64,000 nt of DNA from Eriocheir sinensis (lineage: Eukaryota > Arthropoda > Malacostraca > Decapoda > Varunidae): positions 2,882,523-2,946,522 of the forward strand of contig NC_066513.1 in assembly GCF_024679095.1 (NCBI RefSeq), written 5' to 3'. Numbering within the stretch: the stretch's first letter is position 1; each line of letters opens with the position of its first letter. The position numbers and the translations under genes were made by a program. Positions 32,254 through 44,736 of this stretch are shown here, piece after piece. The notes beneath the pieces are model-generated. The model searched no databases. It worked only from the letters and a program-made list of their open reading frames with translations, and was not told where the DNA came from.

Positions 32254-32691
32254 GACATGCAAAGGCTGAAGATACTCTGTTAACGATTTATAACTGGAAG
32301 GGGACTTGAGGAGGTCATACCATCATGCATTGGACTAATAACATGAGGAGAACCAAAGTAACGCAGTGGCAATCCAGGACCTGAAGAAGTGAGGGCAGAC
32401 AGAGAATAGGCGGGAGAGGTGTTTTTTTTCCACTTTTCTTGTTTACTTCTGCGCCATTTGTTGGTCATGCGAGGAGCTGCTGATAGCTACAGACGGGAAG
32501 CACGAGCCACTCGCAGATTGACCACTGCATGGCCGGCTGATGCTCGGCGCCCGGCGAGCAACGAGCGATAAAAAGGTAAGTGTGATTCCTTTTTTATTTC
32601 ATTGCAGATGACAGTTGACATTTCTGATAGACAGCAGGCAAAGGGCTTGCCCGATTATTGTTATATTTAGTGTTGTTGAGGAGGGGGTCAT

Positions 32692-32695
32692 GATG

Positions 32696-32790
<95 letters not shown>
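32692..32790. repeat. (ATA)n trinucleotide microsatellite
   Basis: About 32 ATA/TAA units, followed by degenerate A/T-rich sequence to about 32945. Confidence 0.95.
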
Positions 32791-32792
<2 letters not shown>

Positions 32793-33197
32793 TAATTATA
32801 ATATGAAAATAATAATGATAATAAATACCATTATTATTTTGATATTATCTGTCATTTCTATACTCATAATTTATATAACAATTGTAATAATAATAATTCA
32901 TCAATATCATTATCAAAATTATCATCATTATTATCACCATTATTGTTATATATGATGGCTTCCGGCGATATCGGGATCACTCTGAGCCAGGAAAGAAAAC
33001 GTGTCCGCGTGATGAAATGCCTTAGGTCACCCGGCGGCGAGTTCTTGCTGGCGGTGGGCGACACATATGTTGGTCCGCCTTGAGTATTTGTGCGACCGCT
33101 GGTCTTGTTAACCTTGCCGGCCAGGGCCCAGGCACCAAGGACAGCAGGGGAGCAGGGCAAGGCGGGCACAGGGCGGGCAGGAGTGGCGCCGCCTGGA

Positions 33198-33203
33198 TAT
33201 AAG
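33198..33203 (+). promoter_or_regulatory. TATA box of cuticle gene 1
   Basis: TATAAG lies 69 bases before the ATG. A possible initiator (TCACT at 33231) lies about 33 bases downstream. The paralogue at 54 kb has a TATA box at nearly the same distance. Confidence 0.6.
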
Positions 33204-33266
33204 AAGGCGCCTCGGCAGCAGCACCACACATCACTCTCCCTTTCCTGCAACGGCACGTCAGCAAAC

Positions 33267-34212
33267 ATGAGGATCCTTGTGAGTATCTCGATGGCGGGGC
33301 TCCTTCACTGCCTTCAGTTTTGATATATATTTGAACCTTTTATTTGGGGTCGGTAGGGAATACCAGCATTACGGAACGTTTTGGTTCATGGAAGTTCACG
33401 GCTGCCAGCAATAGTAAATTACGGAACGCAACGGCCAAGGAGAGAGTTTATATATAGCCACACGACACTGTAAGGCACAGAGTGGAGGCTAAGGGTTAAG
33501 GTGCTACAAGAATCAAGCCGTGATCCGTAGGTGAAGGCTTCGTGACATGTGCTCGTTGTAAACATGAATAACATTTCTAAACAAATACACTGATCTTTTT
33601 CAAGTAATAAGTAATGTCCTATACTTGGGGAACAAGGGAAACAAGAACATGCCTAAAATGACAAGACATAAGTATGGATCTCAACACATCGGAGGGTTAC
33701 CTTATCCACGTCACAGTTCTTGTCATATCCAACTGTAGGCGCTCGACTAGCCTCCGTCATGGAGATCCTCAGTCTCTTTTTTCCTTACTCTTCTGCAGGT
33801 CGTAGTAGCGGCGGTGTTGGCCGTCGCGGCCGCCAGCCCCATCGGCTTCGCGAGGAAAGGCGTAGGCCTGATCGGTCGCAGCGGCATCGTCACGGTCGAC
33901 GGCCGCATCATCCCTTTCACCCGCGAGTTCATGGACGACATCGTGGAGATCGGAGAGGCTGGCATCGTGACTAAGTCCGGCAAGAACGTCCACCTCACCC
34001 TGGACCTGCAGCGAACGAAGCGCGACGTGACCAACGGCTTCACGAGGCCCAAGGTGGGCTCCATCGGCTACGCCGGGGCGGTGCTCACTGACGGCACCAT
34101 CATCCAGTTCACACCGGAGTTCATCGAAGACATCCTTTACTTCGGCGAGTCCGGCATCGTGACCAAGTCCGGCAAGAACGTTCAGCTCACCGCTGACCTC
34201 AAGCGTGTCTAA
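33267..34212 (+). CDS. Crustacean cuticle protein gene 1 (four 18-residue-type motifs)
   Basis: A secreted structural protein of the calcified exoskeleton. Two exons: 33267-33278 (ATG AGG ATC CTT, then GTGAGT) and 33799-34212 (after TTCTGCAG), giving 141 residues. A signal peptide of about 17 residues (MRILVVVAAVLAVAAAS) is split by the intron after codon 4, as is common in arthropod cuticle genes. The mature part has two long repeats, each made of two 17-18-residue motifs at about residues 32-48, 58-74, 96-112 and 122-138. Examples are SGIVTVDGRIIPFTREF and SGIVTKSGKNVQLTADL. This matches the crustacean cuticle protein repeat family (Pfam Cuticle_1 type) known from crab and lobster shells. 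A dibasic KR lies at residues 78-79. The frame is intact, and an AATAAA follows at 34455. Only two residues in the mature part differ from the second copy. Confidence 0.9.
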
Positions 34213-34454
34213 GGTTGTTACGGGTCCGTCAGGGCCACGCCTGCTGCTGTTGCAAGTTTCCTTTACCTCAGTCTCCTGGAGGCAGTTTACAAGTGTCTCA
34301 CCTTTGCTCTTCATCAATTTCTGTAATCTTCCGTCCACCATCTCTGCCATGAACAAAGTCATCAAAACTCTACATATCAATGTTTATGTTTTACCTTTTT
34401 CCTCAATCCTGAAGAATTATTCTTATTTACCATCATATATGCAGTTAACAGCTT

Positions 34455-34458
34455 AATA

Positions 34459-34460
<2 letters not shown>
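34455..34460 (+). terminator. Polyadenylation signal of cuticle gene 1
   Basis: AATAAA 243 bases after the stop codon, just before a TA microsatellite. The first canonical signal downstream. Confidence 0.5.
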
Positions 34461-34465
<5 letters not shown>

Positions 34466-34527
<62 letters not shown>

Positions 34528-34545
34528 TATATATATATATATATC
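34466..34545. repeat. (TA)n microsatellite
   Basis: About 40 TA units with one GATA interruption near 34525. Confidence 0.95.
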
Positions 34546-34752
34546 GTTCAGCCTTTAGCGCCGGTAGGCTTTCTTGATGGGGCCTGATGGTCAGCCCCAG
34601 CCTGTTATGGCGCAGGCAATTGTTTTATAGTGGTGCCATCTTCCGTGGCTCATGATGCTCCCCGGAGTTTATTTTTGATCCCATTTTTGAGAGTTTATCT
34701 AAAGTCCGGGCTGATAGGTGGTCTTCAAGGCAGCATGTGGATAGTCTTGGGT
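34546..34752 (-). mobile_element. SINE body fragment
   Basis: It shares long stretches with the SINE at 37180-37505: GGGGCCTGATGGTCAGCC, CCAGCCTGTTATGGCGCAGG, TGATAGGTGGTCTTC and GCAGCATGTGG. It ends before the tRNA-like head and continues into a CA repeat. Confidence 0.6.
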
Positions 34753-34754
<2 letters not shown>

Positions 34755-34787
<33 letters not shown>

Positions 34788-34799
34788 TACATACAGTAA

Positions 34800-34891
<92 letters not shown>
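34755..34891. repeat. (CA)n-(TACA)n-(TA)n compound microsatellite
   Basis: CA units at 34755-34783, a few CATA units, then about 45 TA units at 34802-34891. Confidence 0.95.
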
Positions 34892-34893
<2 letters not shown>

Positions 34894-36583
34894 AGTAACA
34901 TGTTTTTTTGTGTGTCTGTGATAAAAGGCCAGCAGACTCTCGAGCGTTGGAAGAGCGACAGCTGCCTGTGCTGTATATTGCCCACAGATTGCGGGCCACC
35001 ACACAGTGTGATGGTTGTACATAAACCTTCACTTTGGATTTTCCTGTAATGATGTGATCCTCTCCTGCGGAAGAGTGGTGCGTGATCTGCCGGGCCTGCG
35101 GCCTCCTTGAGTATTGAACCAGCAGCTGAAAAGTGTTGTTAAACTTGGCTGTGCGTTTCGAACAGTCTGAAGCAACCCTTGGCTTCGTGACACTGCTCCT
35201 GTGACGTGCCACACATCGCCATGATCACGCTGGTCATGATGAAAAAACAACACGTGGAACTATTGTTGCCAAGGACATATTACGGACAATTCCCTAAAAA
35301 ATGCATGTTAATATCTATGCCGCCGCGGGAAGCCCATACTTACTTTAGGCATGGTAGAAAACGATGTAATGGTGTTCGTCCTCTTGGATGACCTTACTGT
35401 GGCTGGAGCTGTTCATGATGGATACTAGAACAGGCTAGTGTATTCCTCACAAACTCGAGGGGCAGCAAATGTATTCATGCTGTATGTCTCGCATTAACAT
35501 AGCACACATATTTAGTGGTTACTGAGAAATATGAAAAATATGAAGTAGTATTGCCGACGACACACGTGATGATCATAGGAACTGCGCTTAGTCTGACGGT
35601 GACCGCTGCCCCCAAGAGGCGACGGTGGTGAGCGGCGCGCGGCACGGGCGTGGGGTGGCCGAACACTCCCTGCTACCGTAGTCCGGCATAATGAAGACTA
35701 GTGGTTGTGATGGTAGTCAGCACCGTCGGTAGCATGGTGCTGACCGCAATGCAGCTACTATCAGGGACGTGTGAGGCATAAAAAACCACAGCCACGGAAG
35801 CAGCAGACGACTTGCCCCGAGCCGCCCTGCAGCACCGCCACGGGGAGGCCCTGAGGTAGTGTTTGTAGCGTATGATGTGCTTCTATATCACTTTGTTCTG
35901 CCTGTTATTAGCAGACGTGAGTCTCCACTGGTTCCAGGTCTTCCCCATTTCCTGTACTGGCATCTTGGGCCTATCCTGGTGTAGGTGGTTGGTCCGGTAA
36001 TTTACTCAACCGTTTGCTCACTTTGTGTTTCAGGCTCTCCATTGACACCTTGGTTACGTACCGTCTCGTGGCAAACAGTTAGAGGCGTGTTCCGCTGTGA
36101 GGAGTTGTTGCATTCCTCTATGTGCCCCTCACGTAGCATAACCTCCCTCTTCTTGGGTGGAAGTTTTCCTTTATTTCACTATTATAAAATTATTGCGCAT
36201 TAAAGGCTCCGCTGTGGCCATATATGGCTCCAGTGTGAGGTAGATAAGACTGGGGGCAGCACCCAGCCTCCCTGTTAAGTGCTTCCCCATGCGTGTTTTT
36301 ATAATCTTTAGTTGATGACATTCATATTGAAACTGTCTACACTCTACACACTTGATCTTGTCATCCCTTCAGTCCGTGCACGAGTGATCAGCTCCACACA
36401 CAACGCAACAAGCCTTTCTGGCTGATAGTCTTTCTTTTTTTTTTCTCTTTTTTTCAACGCTGAGGTATCGTTGAAAAATCAATCTAGTAGTATTTATTTT
36501 GACATCCCTTGATTCAAAGAAGTTGATTCCCAAATTTGAACTGGGCTACCAATGCCTGTTTGATTAACAGAAGGAAAATAGCA
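34892..36583. other. Intergenic, no gene recognised
   Basis: Mixed composition with GC-rich blocks at 35585-35660 and 35740-35860. The latter has CATAAAAAAC followed by GC-rich sequence and could be mistaken for a promoter, but no exon follows. No conserved protein segment was found. Confidence 0.3.
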
Positions 36584-36591
36584 ATGGCTTA

Positions 36592-36949
36592 GGTAAATCT
36601 TAGGAATAGCGGCTCCTAGCGGGTGCGCGTTTAGGGCACGGTGTGGTGGTAATTACAACATTTCTAGCACGTACGACGGGGTTTTGACAAGCGGACAGGC
36701 GTGTTTATGTCACAAGGGGTGTATTTTTCAACGCTGGCCTCACGATTTCTTCCAAGTCGATGGGCGATGAGACTGCGAGCTCCGGGGTGAAGAAAGGGAA
36801 GAGCCCGCGCGGAAAAATACACCCCTTGTGACATAAACACGCCTGTCCACTTGTCAAAACCCCGCCGTACGTGCCAGAAATGTTGTAATTACCACCACAC
36901 CGTGTCCTAAACGCGCACCCGCTAGGAGCCGCTATTCCTAAGATTTACC
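36592..36949. mobile_element. Hairpin element, 137-bp arms, 8-bp imperfect TSD
   Basis: The left arm 36592-36728 and right arm 36813-36949 are each 137 bp, with no length difference and four mismatches, all transitions. The 84-bp spacer is unique. The flanks ATGGCTTA (36584-36591) and ATGGTTTA (36950-36957) look like an 8-bp duplication with one change. The ends are GGTAAATCTTAGG. No coding capacity. Confidence 0.8.
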
Positions 36950-37179
36950 ATGGTTTAAAATACACAATTGGTAGTACTGAAAGAAGCCGAACTGAATACT
37001 GTAGCAGGCAACCATCTGAAAACGTTAGTTGGTAATCAATAATTTAGCCTGGCACGGGTCTTACTGGCTGGCCATAATAAAGCTTATTTCAAGGTCAAGT
37101 TTAACCATCTGACCATAGCAAATTTACCATCCAACTTTTTTTTTTTTTTTTTTTACGTCATGGCCTATTGCGACGGTAA

Positions 37180-37505
37180 GCTTCTTCCCGGTGGATCCTG
37201 ATGGTCGGTCCAAGGCTTCTTCCCGGTGGGTCCTGATGGACGGCCCAGCCTGTTTTGGCGCAGGCGAGTGTTTTTTTTATAGTGGCGCCATCTTGCATTG
37301 GCTCATGCTGCCCTCCCAGAGCTCATCTTTAATCCTAGAATCTAGAGTCCGGGTTGATAGGTGGTCTTCTGGACAGCATGTGGGTAGTTTTAAGCCACTC
37401 GGCGGCGGCTGAAAAATCCCAGCTTGGTGGCACCGGTCGGGGATTGAACGCGCGTCCTCCTGAACGCCGGGCCGTCTCGCTATCCATTCAGCCACCGCCT
37501 CCCCC
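37180..37505 (-). mobile_element. tRNA-derived SINE, minus strand
   Basis: The reverse complement starts with a tRNA-like head: GGTGGCTGAATGGATAGCGA (A box), with a B box CGTTCAATCCC near 37440-37450. The shared SINE body follows. The tail at 37178-37225 carries a tandem duplication of CTTCTTCCCGGTGG. Confidence 0.75.
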
Positions 37506-37575
37506 AACAAACACAAATACATCAAGTTTACTCAAGCATTAGCCTAGCCTGCTGTAGCTTAACGTAAGCCTAGAG

Positions 37576-38904
37576 CAGCGTTTCCCAACCTGGGGTGCTA
37601 GCACCCCCTGGGAGTGCTGGGAAGCGATGCATACATGTCGATAAAATATTACTTCCTAGCAAGACGTCCTTTAAACCACAGTGTTCAAGTTACTTTGTGA
37701 AGAGATGGGAAGTGAACTTCGGGTGCTTCTTTTCCACACCGAAGTGCGGCGGCTCTCCCGTGGAAACATCCAGACCCGTATTGCAGAGCTCACTGATGAG
37801 ATTACATTATTTCTCCGAGAGTGTCACAGTGATTTCGCTGAAAATTTTGAGGACGAAAATTTCATCCTTTCCCTCTCCTATCTGGCATATATTTTCAGCC
37901 ATTTGAATTACCTCAACTTGTCCATGCAAGGCATGTTTGCTAATAATATTGATTGTACAGAGAAGGTAGAAGCCTTCAAGAAAAAAAAAACTATCGCTGT
38001 GGAAGCGTCGAATCCTGGGAGGGGATGCGGGAAGCTTTGCTATTCTGGATGATAAACTGGCAGATAAGAGAATCAAGCCAATCCTTCTAGACAATATTGT
38101 TGCTCGCCTCTCGCTCCTAGGGACTACCATGGCTAAATACTTTCCCCATCGATCATATATTTCCAGAATAGATACAACAGCCCTTCTTGGCAGACATGGG
38201 TGATGATGATAACCTAAAGGAGGAGCTAACTGATCTGCAGGTGAACCAGGGTTGTCAGACAAAATTCCGTACATTAGGTACCGCTGGCTGGTTTCTGGTG
38301 TGATCAGTTGATAGCATACCCTGGACTAGCTAGGGGAGCGTTGGAGATGATCATCCCATTTCTAACTACCTACCTGTGTGAAAAGGTATTTTCCACCATG
38401 CTCCAAATCAAAACAACTGCCCGGAACCGCCTTCAAATTGGATTGCTCCACGATATGATGAGGGTGCCTCCGACCAACACGAAGCCTCGAATTGTGAAAC
38501 TGGTTGCACATAAGCAACAACAAAAATCACATTGATGTATGTATGAATGATTTCCCAGCTGTGCATATTTGAGTTTGTCCAAGCTCTTTTCTTTTTCTCG
38601 AATTGAGAAACTGGTTGCACATAAGCAACAACAAAAATCACATTGATGTATGTATGATTGATTACCCAACTGTGTATATTTGAGCTTGTCCATGCTATTT
38701 TCTTTTTCTCGGGTTCTCTTATTTCTTCTATAAAAAAAAAAAATGCAGTTGCTTTTAGTTCTGAGGACTCGTCAAAATAAATGATCAAGCAGTGCACTTC
38801 ACTTTCCTTTATTTTTCTAGTAATCGGATATTAACCAGAGGGTGCTGGACTGCCTATGTCTGACTACAGGGGGTGCCAGGGGCGGAAAAGGTTGGGAAAC
38901 GCTG
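37576..38904 (+). mobile_element. hAT (ZBED/FAM200-type) transposon remnant
   Basis: Ends CAGCGTTTCCCAACC (37576) and its reverse (38904) enclose 1329 bp; the flanks GCCTAGAG and CTCTAGAG match at six of eight bases. The plus strand encodes transposase pieces: FKLLCEEMGSELRVLLFHTE, then RRLSRGNIQTRIAEL and LNLSMQGMF (37681-37990), and after a gap FLTTYLCEKVFSTMLQIKT (38360-38415) of the hAT C-terminus. The core catalytic region is deleted. A tandem duplication of about 110 bp covers 38488-38705. Confidence 0.85.
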
Positions 38905-39197
38905 CTCTAGAGACAGAGTAACCCAAAGCGTATTAAATCATCAGAACCGCTCATGTAATCATCCGCACATGTAGTCACATTGATATTTTATCACCTGCAT
39001 ATGCAATCATCCGCATATTTAATCACCTGCATATGTACTTAATCACCCGCTTATTTAATGCCCTGCATATTTAATCATCTACATATTGGTTCACCTGCTA
39101 TCATGTTCATCATGTACCCATTTTTCTTCCTTCTGTACACTATGGCGAGTGGTAACAAGTCCTTGGGCGTCAATAGGGACCAACTGCACACTTTTAC

Positions 39198-39247
39198 GCC
39201 TCCTTAGCTCAGTGGTTAGCGTACCTAACTAGAGATCCGCGGGTCCG
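39198..39247 (+). mobile_element. tRNA-derived SINE head, left part of interrupted copy
   Basis: CTCCTTAGCTCAGTGGTTAG is an intact A box, followed by the anticodon-like arm. The sequence breaks inside the B box at CGGGTCCG and resumes at 41437, where the same eight bases are repeated. Confidence 0.8.
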
Positions 39248-39604
39248 GTGTTGTGCGAAATAAGTCGACCGACAAATAATTAGTAACATCGGTATCTGCG
39301 CATGCGCGGCCTGACAACAACAGAGCTGCGAAATAAGTCGAAGCCAGATGGTAAGTAATTTGTTTCACAGCTTTTGTTAATGGATTTTAGCTAGAATATT
39401 ATCATCTGTAGGTTTTCATATCAACAGAGTATCTCAAGTTATTGTTAATGTGTTAGGGGAGCACTCTATGCTGCTGGACATTAAGAGAATGAGATAAAGA
39501 AGAGGCTCGGTCACAAGTTCGTTTTCTATGCCAGGGATGGTGTGAAAATGCTCAATTAATTGCATTACTGAAGATTGTATGAACAAACTCAGATTCCATA
39601 ACGA

Positions 39605-39763
39605 CTATATATGTGTGTGTGTGTGTGAGTGTGTGTGTGTATTTACCTATTAGTAGTCTACCGGGCCCGAGCTAAGCTCTAATAGTCCCGTCTCCATATC
39701 TACATTCATCCAGCCTTTCCTTCATTTGTTGGACACTGCTCGCCACCACCACTTCTTCCCGTA
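39605..39763 (-). mobile_element. 3' end of CA-tailed LINE, minus strand
   Basis: TG repeats followed by TATTTACCTATTAGTAGTCT and ACCGGGCCCGAGCTAAGC, nearly identical to the 3' end of the LINE at 42761-44460. It is strongly 5'-truncated and sits inside the first unit of the host element's internal duplication. Confidence 0.75.
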
Positions 39764-40349
39764 GTCACATAAAGCTATCTTGTGATGCATGTGGCCTTTA
39801 ATGGCAGGTCACGAAGACATAAGAAGAATATCTTCCAGTGCATGACTGCGAGCACGAGCTGAGCTATAATAATTTCGCAGGTTGATTAATTATTATAATA
39901 CTGAAGATTGTATGAACAAACTTTGATTCCGTGATTACCTAAATCTATCTTGTGATGAATGTGTGGCCTGCAATGGCAGGTCAGGAAGCCACATAAGAAA
40001 AAATACCTATCAGTGCATTGACGATCATAATTTAGAGGCGGTGCTACTTTGGCTTGTTATCTACAAGGAAAAAATATCTACACCGTACTTTGGCTTGTTA
40101 TCTACAAGGAAAAGTATCTACACCGTACAAATTTTATTTTGAAATGATATCTACATAAAAACATATAACATATATATAACAGAGAAAATTTCATTAAAAA
40201 TAATTTTAAAAATTCTATTAATAATATTCTAGCGATAAACAGCACATACATCAGCTAAAAATGCTAAATATAAGTCAGGAGCTTCTTTTCTCATCATCCG
40301 CCAACATAAGTTGTCTTGGTGCAATTAAAATATTCTTTGACTGCAGCCT

Positions 40350-40619
40350 CTAATTTTTTTTCAATATACGAATCTTAGCATCAAGCCAGGATATTTCAAT
40401 TCCTTGTGTATGTGCTCCGGTGTTAAGATCGACGTAATACTCCTGATGATTTGCGGAAAAATGACGAAAATTGATTTGGTTTAAATTAGAGTAAGCTGGC
40501 CAGTCGTCGGAATGGATTATTGAGCCTTCAGCGACTTCTCTCTGAAAAATTGGTTGAAGTGTTTTCCTTGTTCGGGACCGGAGCTTCGACACTCTAACCA
40601 GACATTCTCTCGAAACCAC
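40350..40619 (-). pseudogene. Merlin (IS1016-like DDE) transposase, C-terminal fragment
   Basis: About 89 residues with the hallmark second half of the DDE fold. SIIHSDDWPAYSNL carries the second catalytic Asp, and NTGAHTQGIEISW, with a Lys three to four residues on, carries the catalytic Glu region. Merlin transposases are several times longer. The N-terminal half, including the first Asp, is missing: upstream sequence on this strand contains a duplicated GAACAAGGAAAACACT motif and then the MITE. Not functional. Confidence 0.8.
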
Positions 40620-40718
40620 GACAAGTGTTTTCCTTGTTCTTGTACATTGTTGAGCCAGGATTCAACTACCTCTCTGCCATCTCTATTACCCTCTAGAGTC
40701 AATCAAGACCATCTAGAC

Positions 40719-41046
40719 CAGTGGTTCCCAACCTTTTCTATTCTGTGGCCCCCGACCAATATATATAATAATCTCCATGGCCCCATTCAGTGTCTGTCAT
40801 CTTTTCAGATTCAGTTATTACTAGTTATGAATTGTGTAATGGTGCCAATAGCTATAGGACCAGAACACTATATGGAAAGATTCCAACTTAATGATATGTA
40901 AGAGATAATTATCTTTAGGTACTGCAGTGCATTAGAAAAACTGCATGAAAATTGACTTTAAAAGAATCAAAACCATAATTTTCATATTACTCCATGGCCC
41001 CCAAGAAAGTATCCCGGGGCCATGGCCCCCAGGTTGGGAACCATTG
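40719..41046. mobile_element. hAT-type MITE nested in Merlin element
   Basis: Ends CAGTGGTTCCCAACCTT and (reversed) CAATGGTTCCCAACCTG, 328 bp, with GGCCCC runs just inside both ends. The duplication ATCTAGAC / ATCTGGAC (40711-40718, 41047-41054) differs at one base. No coding capacity. Confidence 0.85.
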
Positions 41047-41444
41047 ATCTGGACCATCCATCAACCTTTTAGATGGCATACCAAAGTAGATTCATGACAT
41101 GTAGATCGCAATATAAAGTGTAGATCGCATACCAAAGTAGATTCATGACACGTAGATAACAAGCCAGAGTAGCACCTTTAGAGGCTCATTATGATATATC
41201 TTGCTTGAGGAGGCTTTTATTTATATCTCACAAACTTTATTATTACCCTACACACTTATTGTTGCTTTATAAACCTAAAGAGAACAGTGTGAGTACGAAC
41301 TGGGCTATTTATAATAATTTCGCAGGTTGATAATTATTTCGCACGTCTACGTGCGAAATACTCACGAGTTCTAGCCGCGCATGCGCAGATACCGATGTTA
41401 CTAATTATTTGTCGGTCAAGTTATTTCGCACAACACCGGGTCCG

Positions 41445-41665
41445 AATCCCGGCCCGTGCAGTCGGCGTGCAGCTCATACAGCCGTTCATCCTCCTTTTCG
41501 GGCTGGTGGATAAATGGGTACCTGGGGAAGGTTAGCTGTGGTAACCCGGATGTTACTCCCGGGTTACAAGTTCTAACCCCCCACAGGTTCAAGGCCAATG
41601 CGAGGGAGATGAGCACCGGCACCACGCGCAGCTATATCGGATGCCCCAACTTATCCATTACAGTT
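41445..41665 (+). mobile_element. tRNA-derived SINE, right part of interrupted copy
   Basis: It resumes inside the B box (GAATCCCGGCCCG) and continues through the family body: GGGTACCTGGGGAAGG, CCCCACAGGTTCAAGG and GAGATGAGCACCGGC. Confidence 0.8.
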
Positions 41666-41937
41666 ACCTTCACAGTTTGATACAACAGGTTTGTATAAGC
41701 CCCAAACCAAACAGCAAACACTATTAGTATTTCTTTTCGTATGGTGTTTGTGTTCATATAGACGGTAGGTCAGAACAGTACGTGGCGGATCTAGAAAATA
41801 TATATATATTTTTTTGGGGGGGTGGGGGCAGTAGGCACTTGGGTTGCAACCGAAATTTCTCGGTTGAATAGAGATTTTGGGTTCTATTCCCGGGCAGAGT
41901 GAGAGTTAAAATGGGCTTTCTCTCTTTACACCCCAGC

Positions 41938-42240
41938 CCCTGCGCCTCCGTAGCTGAGTGGTTTCTGTGACTGCCTACCTCCTCGGGGCACCGGTTCGAG
42001 TCAGATTAGGTGCCTTCGGCGCACAGCCCACCCAGCTATTGCTCCTGTTCACCCTTCCTTTCGGGTTGGTCCATAAACCGGTACCTGGGGAAACTTGGGG
42101 AAGGTAAATTGTGGGAATCCTGACGGCATAGGGCCAAGTGTCCCCGGGTTAGTGGATACGAGTCCACCACAGGCTCAATGGTTCCAGGAGGCGGAAATGA
42201 GCACCGATGCAACGCGCAGTAATATCGCATGCTCCCCACT
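41938..42240 (+). mobile_element. tRNA-derived SINE
   Basis: Head CTGCGCCTCCGTAGCTGAGT (A box) and GGTTCGAGTC (B box, 41992-42001), then the same body as the interrupted copy 300 bp to the left. Confidence 0.8.
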
Positions 42241-42626
42241 TTACCTACGAGTATTACTTTATTAGGCAGACATTGTAGGCTAGTCTCTGGGTTACTAATT
42301 TTTCCCATCCCAGCCTGTCCTCCATATTGTAATTCTAAAATATGTTAGGTTACAAGAGGAGCTTCATTAGCTTTATTTGTGAAATGAATGTGGAAGAGAG
42401 GCTGGAGGAGGAGAAAATTTTTGCTCCTGAGTTTACTTATACCTATGTAATCTGTATTAGCAGTGCTTTGGTAAACAAAAAACAAATGAAAAATTCTTTG
42501 TCAAGCCACTGCAATGTATTAGATAACATTAAGCTACTTTTTTTTAGGAGGAACTCATTGCTACATTAAAACTAATTTAATTCACTGTGGCATAAGGGCC
42601 ACAAATTTTATGACAAAAGCAATGGC

Positions 42627-44460
<1,834 letters not shown>

Positions 44461-44463
44461 AAA

Positions 44464-44464
<1 letters not shown>

Positions 44465-44527
<63 letters not shown>
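44465..44527. repeat. (TG)n microsatellite
   Basis: About 31 TG units at the upstream (5') side of the minus-strand LINE. Confidence 0.95.
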
Positions 44528-44528
<1 letters not shown>

Positions 44529-44736
44529 GTGATGTACAAATTACAGGATAATGTTTCCTCTTTTTTTTCTTCTTTTTTTGAAAATATGTCAATGATAGGC
44601 GTAACAAAATTTTCAATTAGATCACCGTTGGTCAGTTGACGGTTGCCCAGCAAAATAGACAGAGACTGGCAAGAAATTTGCTCCACCCACCCCGGTTGGC
44701 AGACCTGGTGGGGCTCAGGGAAGCCTAACGGCCGTA

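Larger units (their letters stand above)
40040..41176 (-). mobile_element. Merlin DNA transposon with 9-bp TSD
   Basis: Ends GGTGCTACTTTGGCTTGTTA (40040) and its reverse (41176) are flanked by a perfect 9-bp duplication TTTAGAGGC (40031-40039, 41177-41185). GG-starting ends and 8-9-bp duplications fit Merlin, and the transposase fragment inside agrees. The left subterminal region is tandemly repeated (40040-40130). A hAT-type MITE interrupts it at 40719-41046. Confidence 0.85.
39248..41436. mobile_element. TIR transposon with about 60-bp ends inserted in a SINE
   Basis: Left end GTGTTGTGCGAAATAAG at 39248. Its reverse reaches 41436, and the match continues through ACCGACAAATAATTAGTAAC to GCGCATGCGCGGC. 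The SINE B-box bases CGGGTCCG are duplicated (39240-39247, 41437-41444). The element's own sequence is non-coding and contains a roughly 125-bp direct duplication (39566 onward and 39899-40022). Family unassigned. Younger insertions sit at 39605-39763 and 40040-41176. Confidence 0.8.

Noticed and set aside
33747..34380. Open frames antisense to cuticle gene 1 (up to 203 codons)
   Set aside because: Shadows of the GC-rich cuticle exon; the same happens opposite the second copy.
36592..36949. microRNA precursor
   Set aside because: Arms of 137 bp with uniform pairing are far longer than a microRNA hairpin, and the flanking 8-bp duplication fits a transposon.
39198..39247. Apparent tRNA gene start (and similar heads at 26697, 41938, 52728)
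   Set aside because: A and B boxes are present but acceptor stems do not pair, and the same long body follows each, so these are SINEs.
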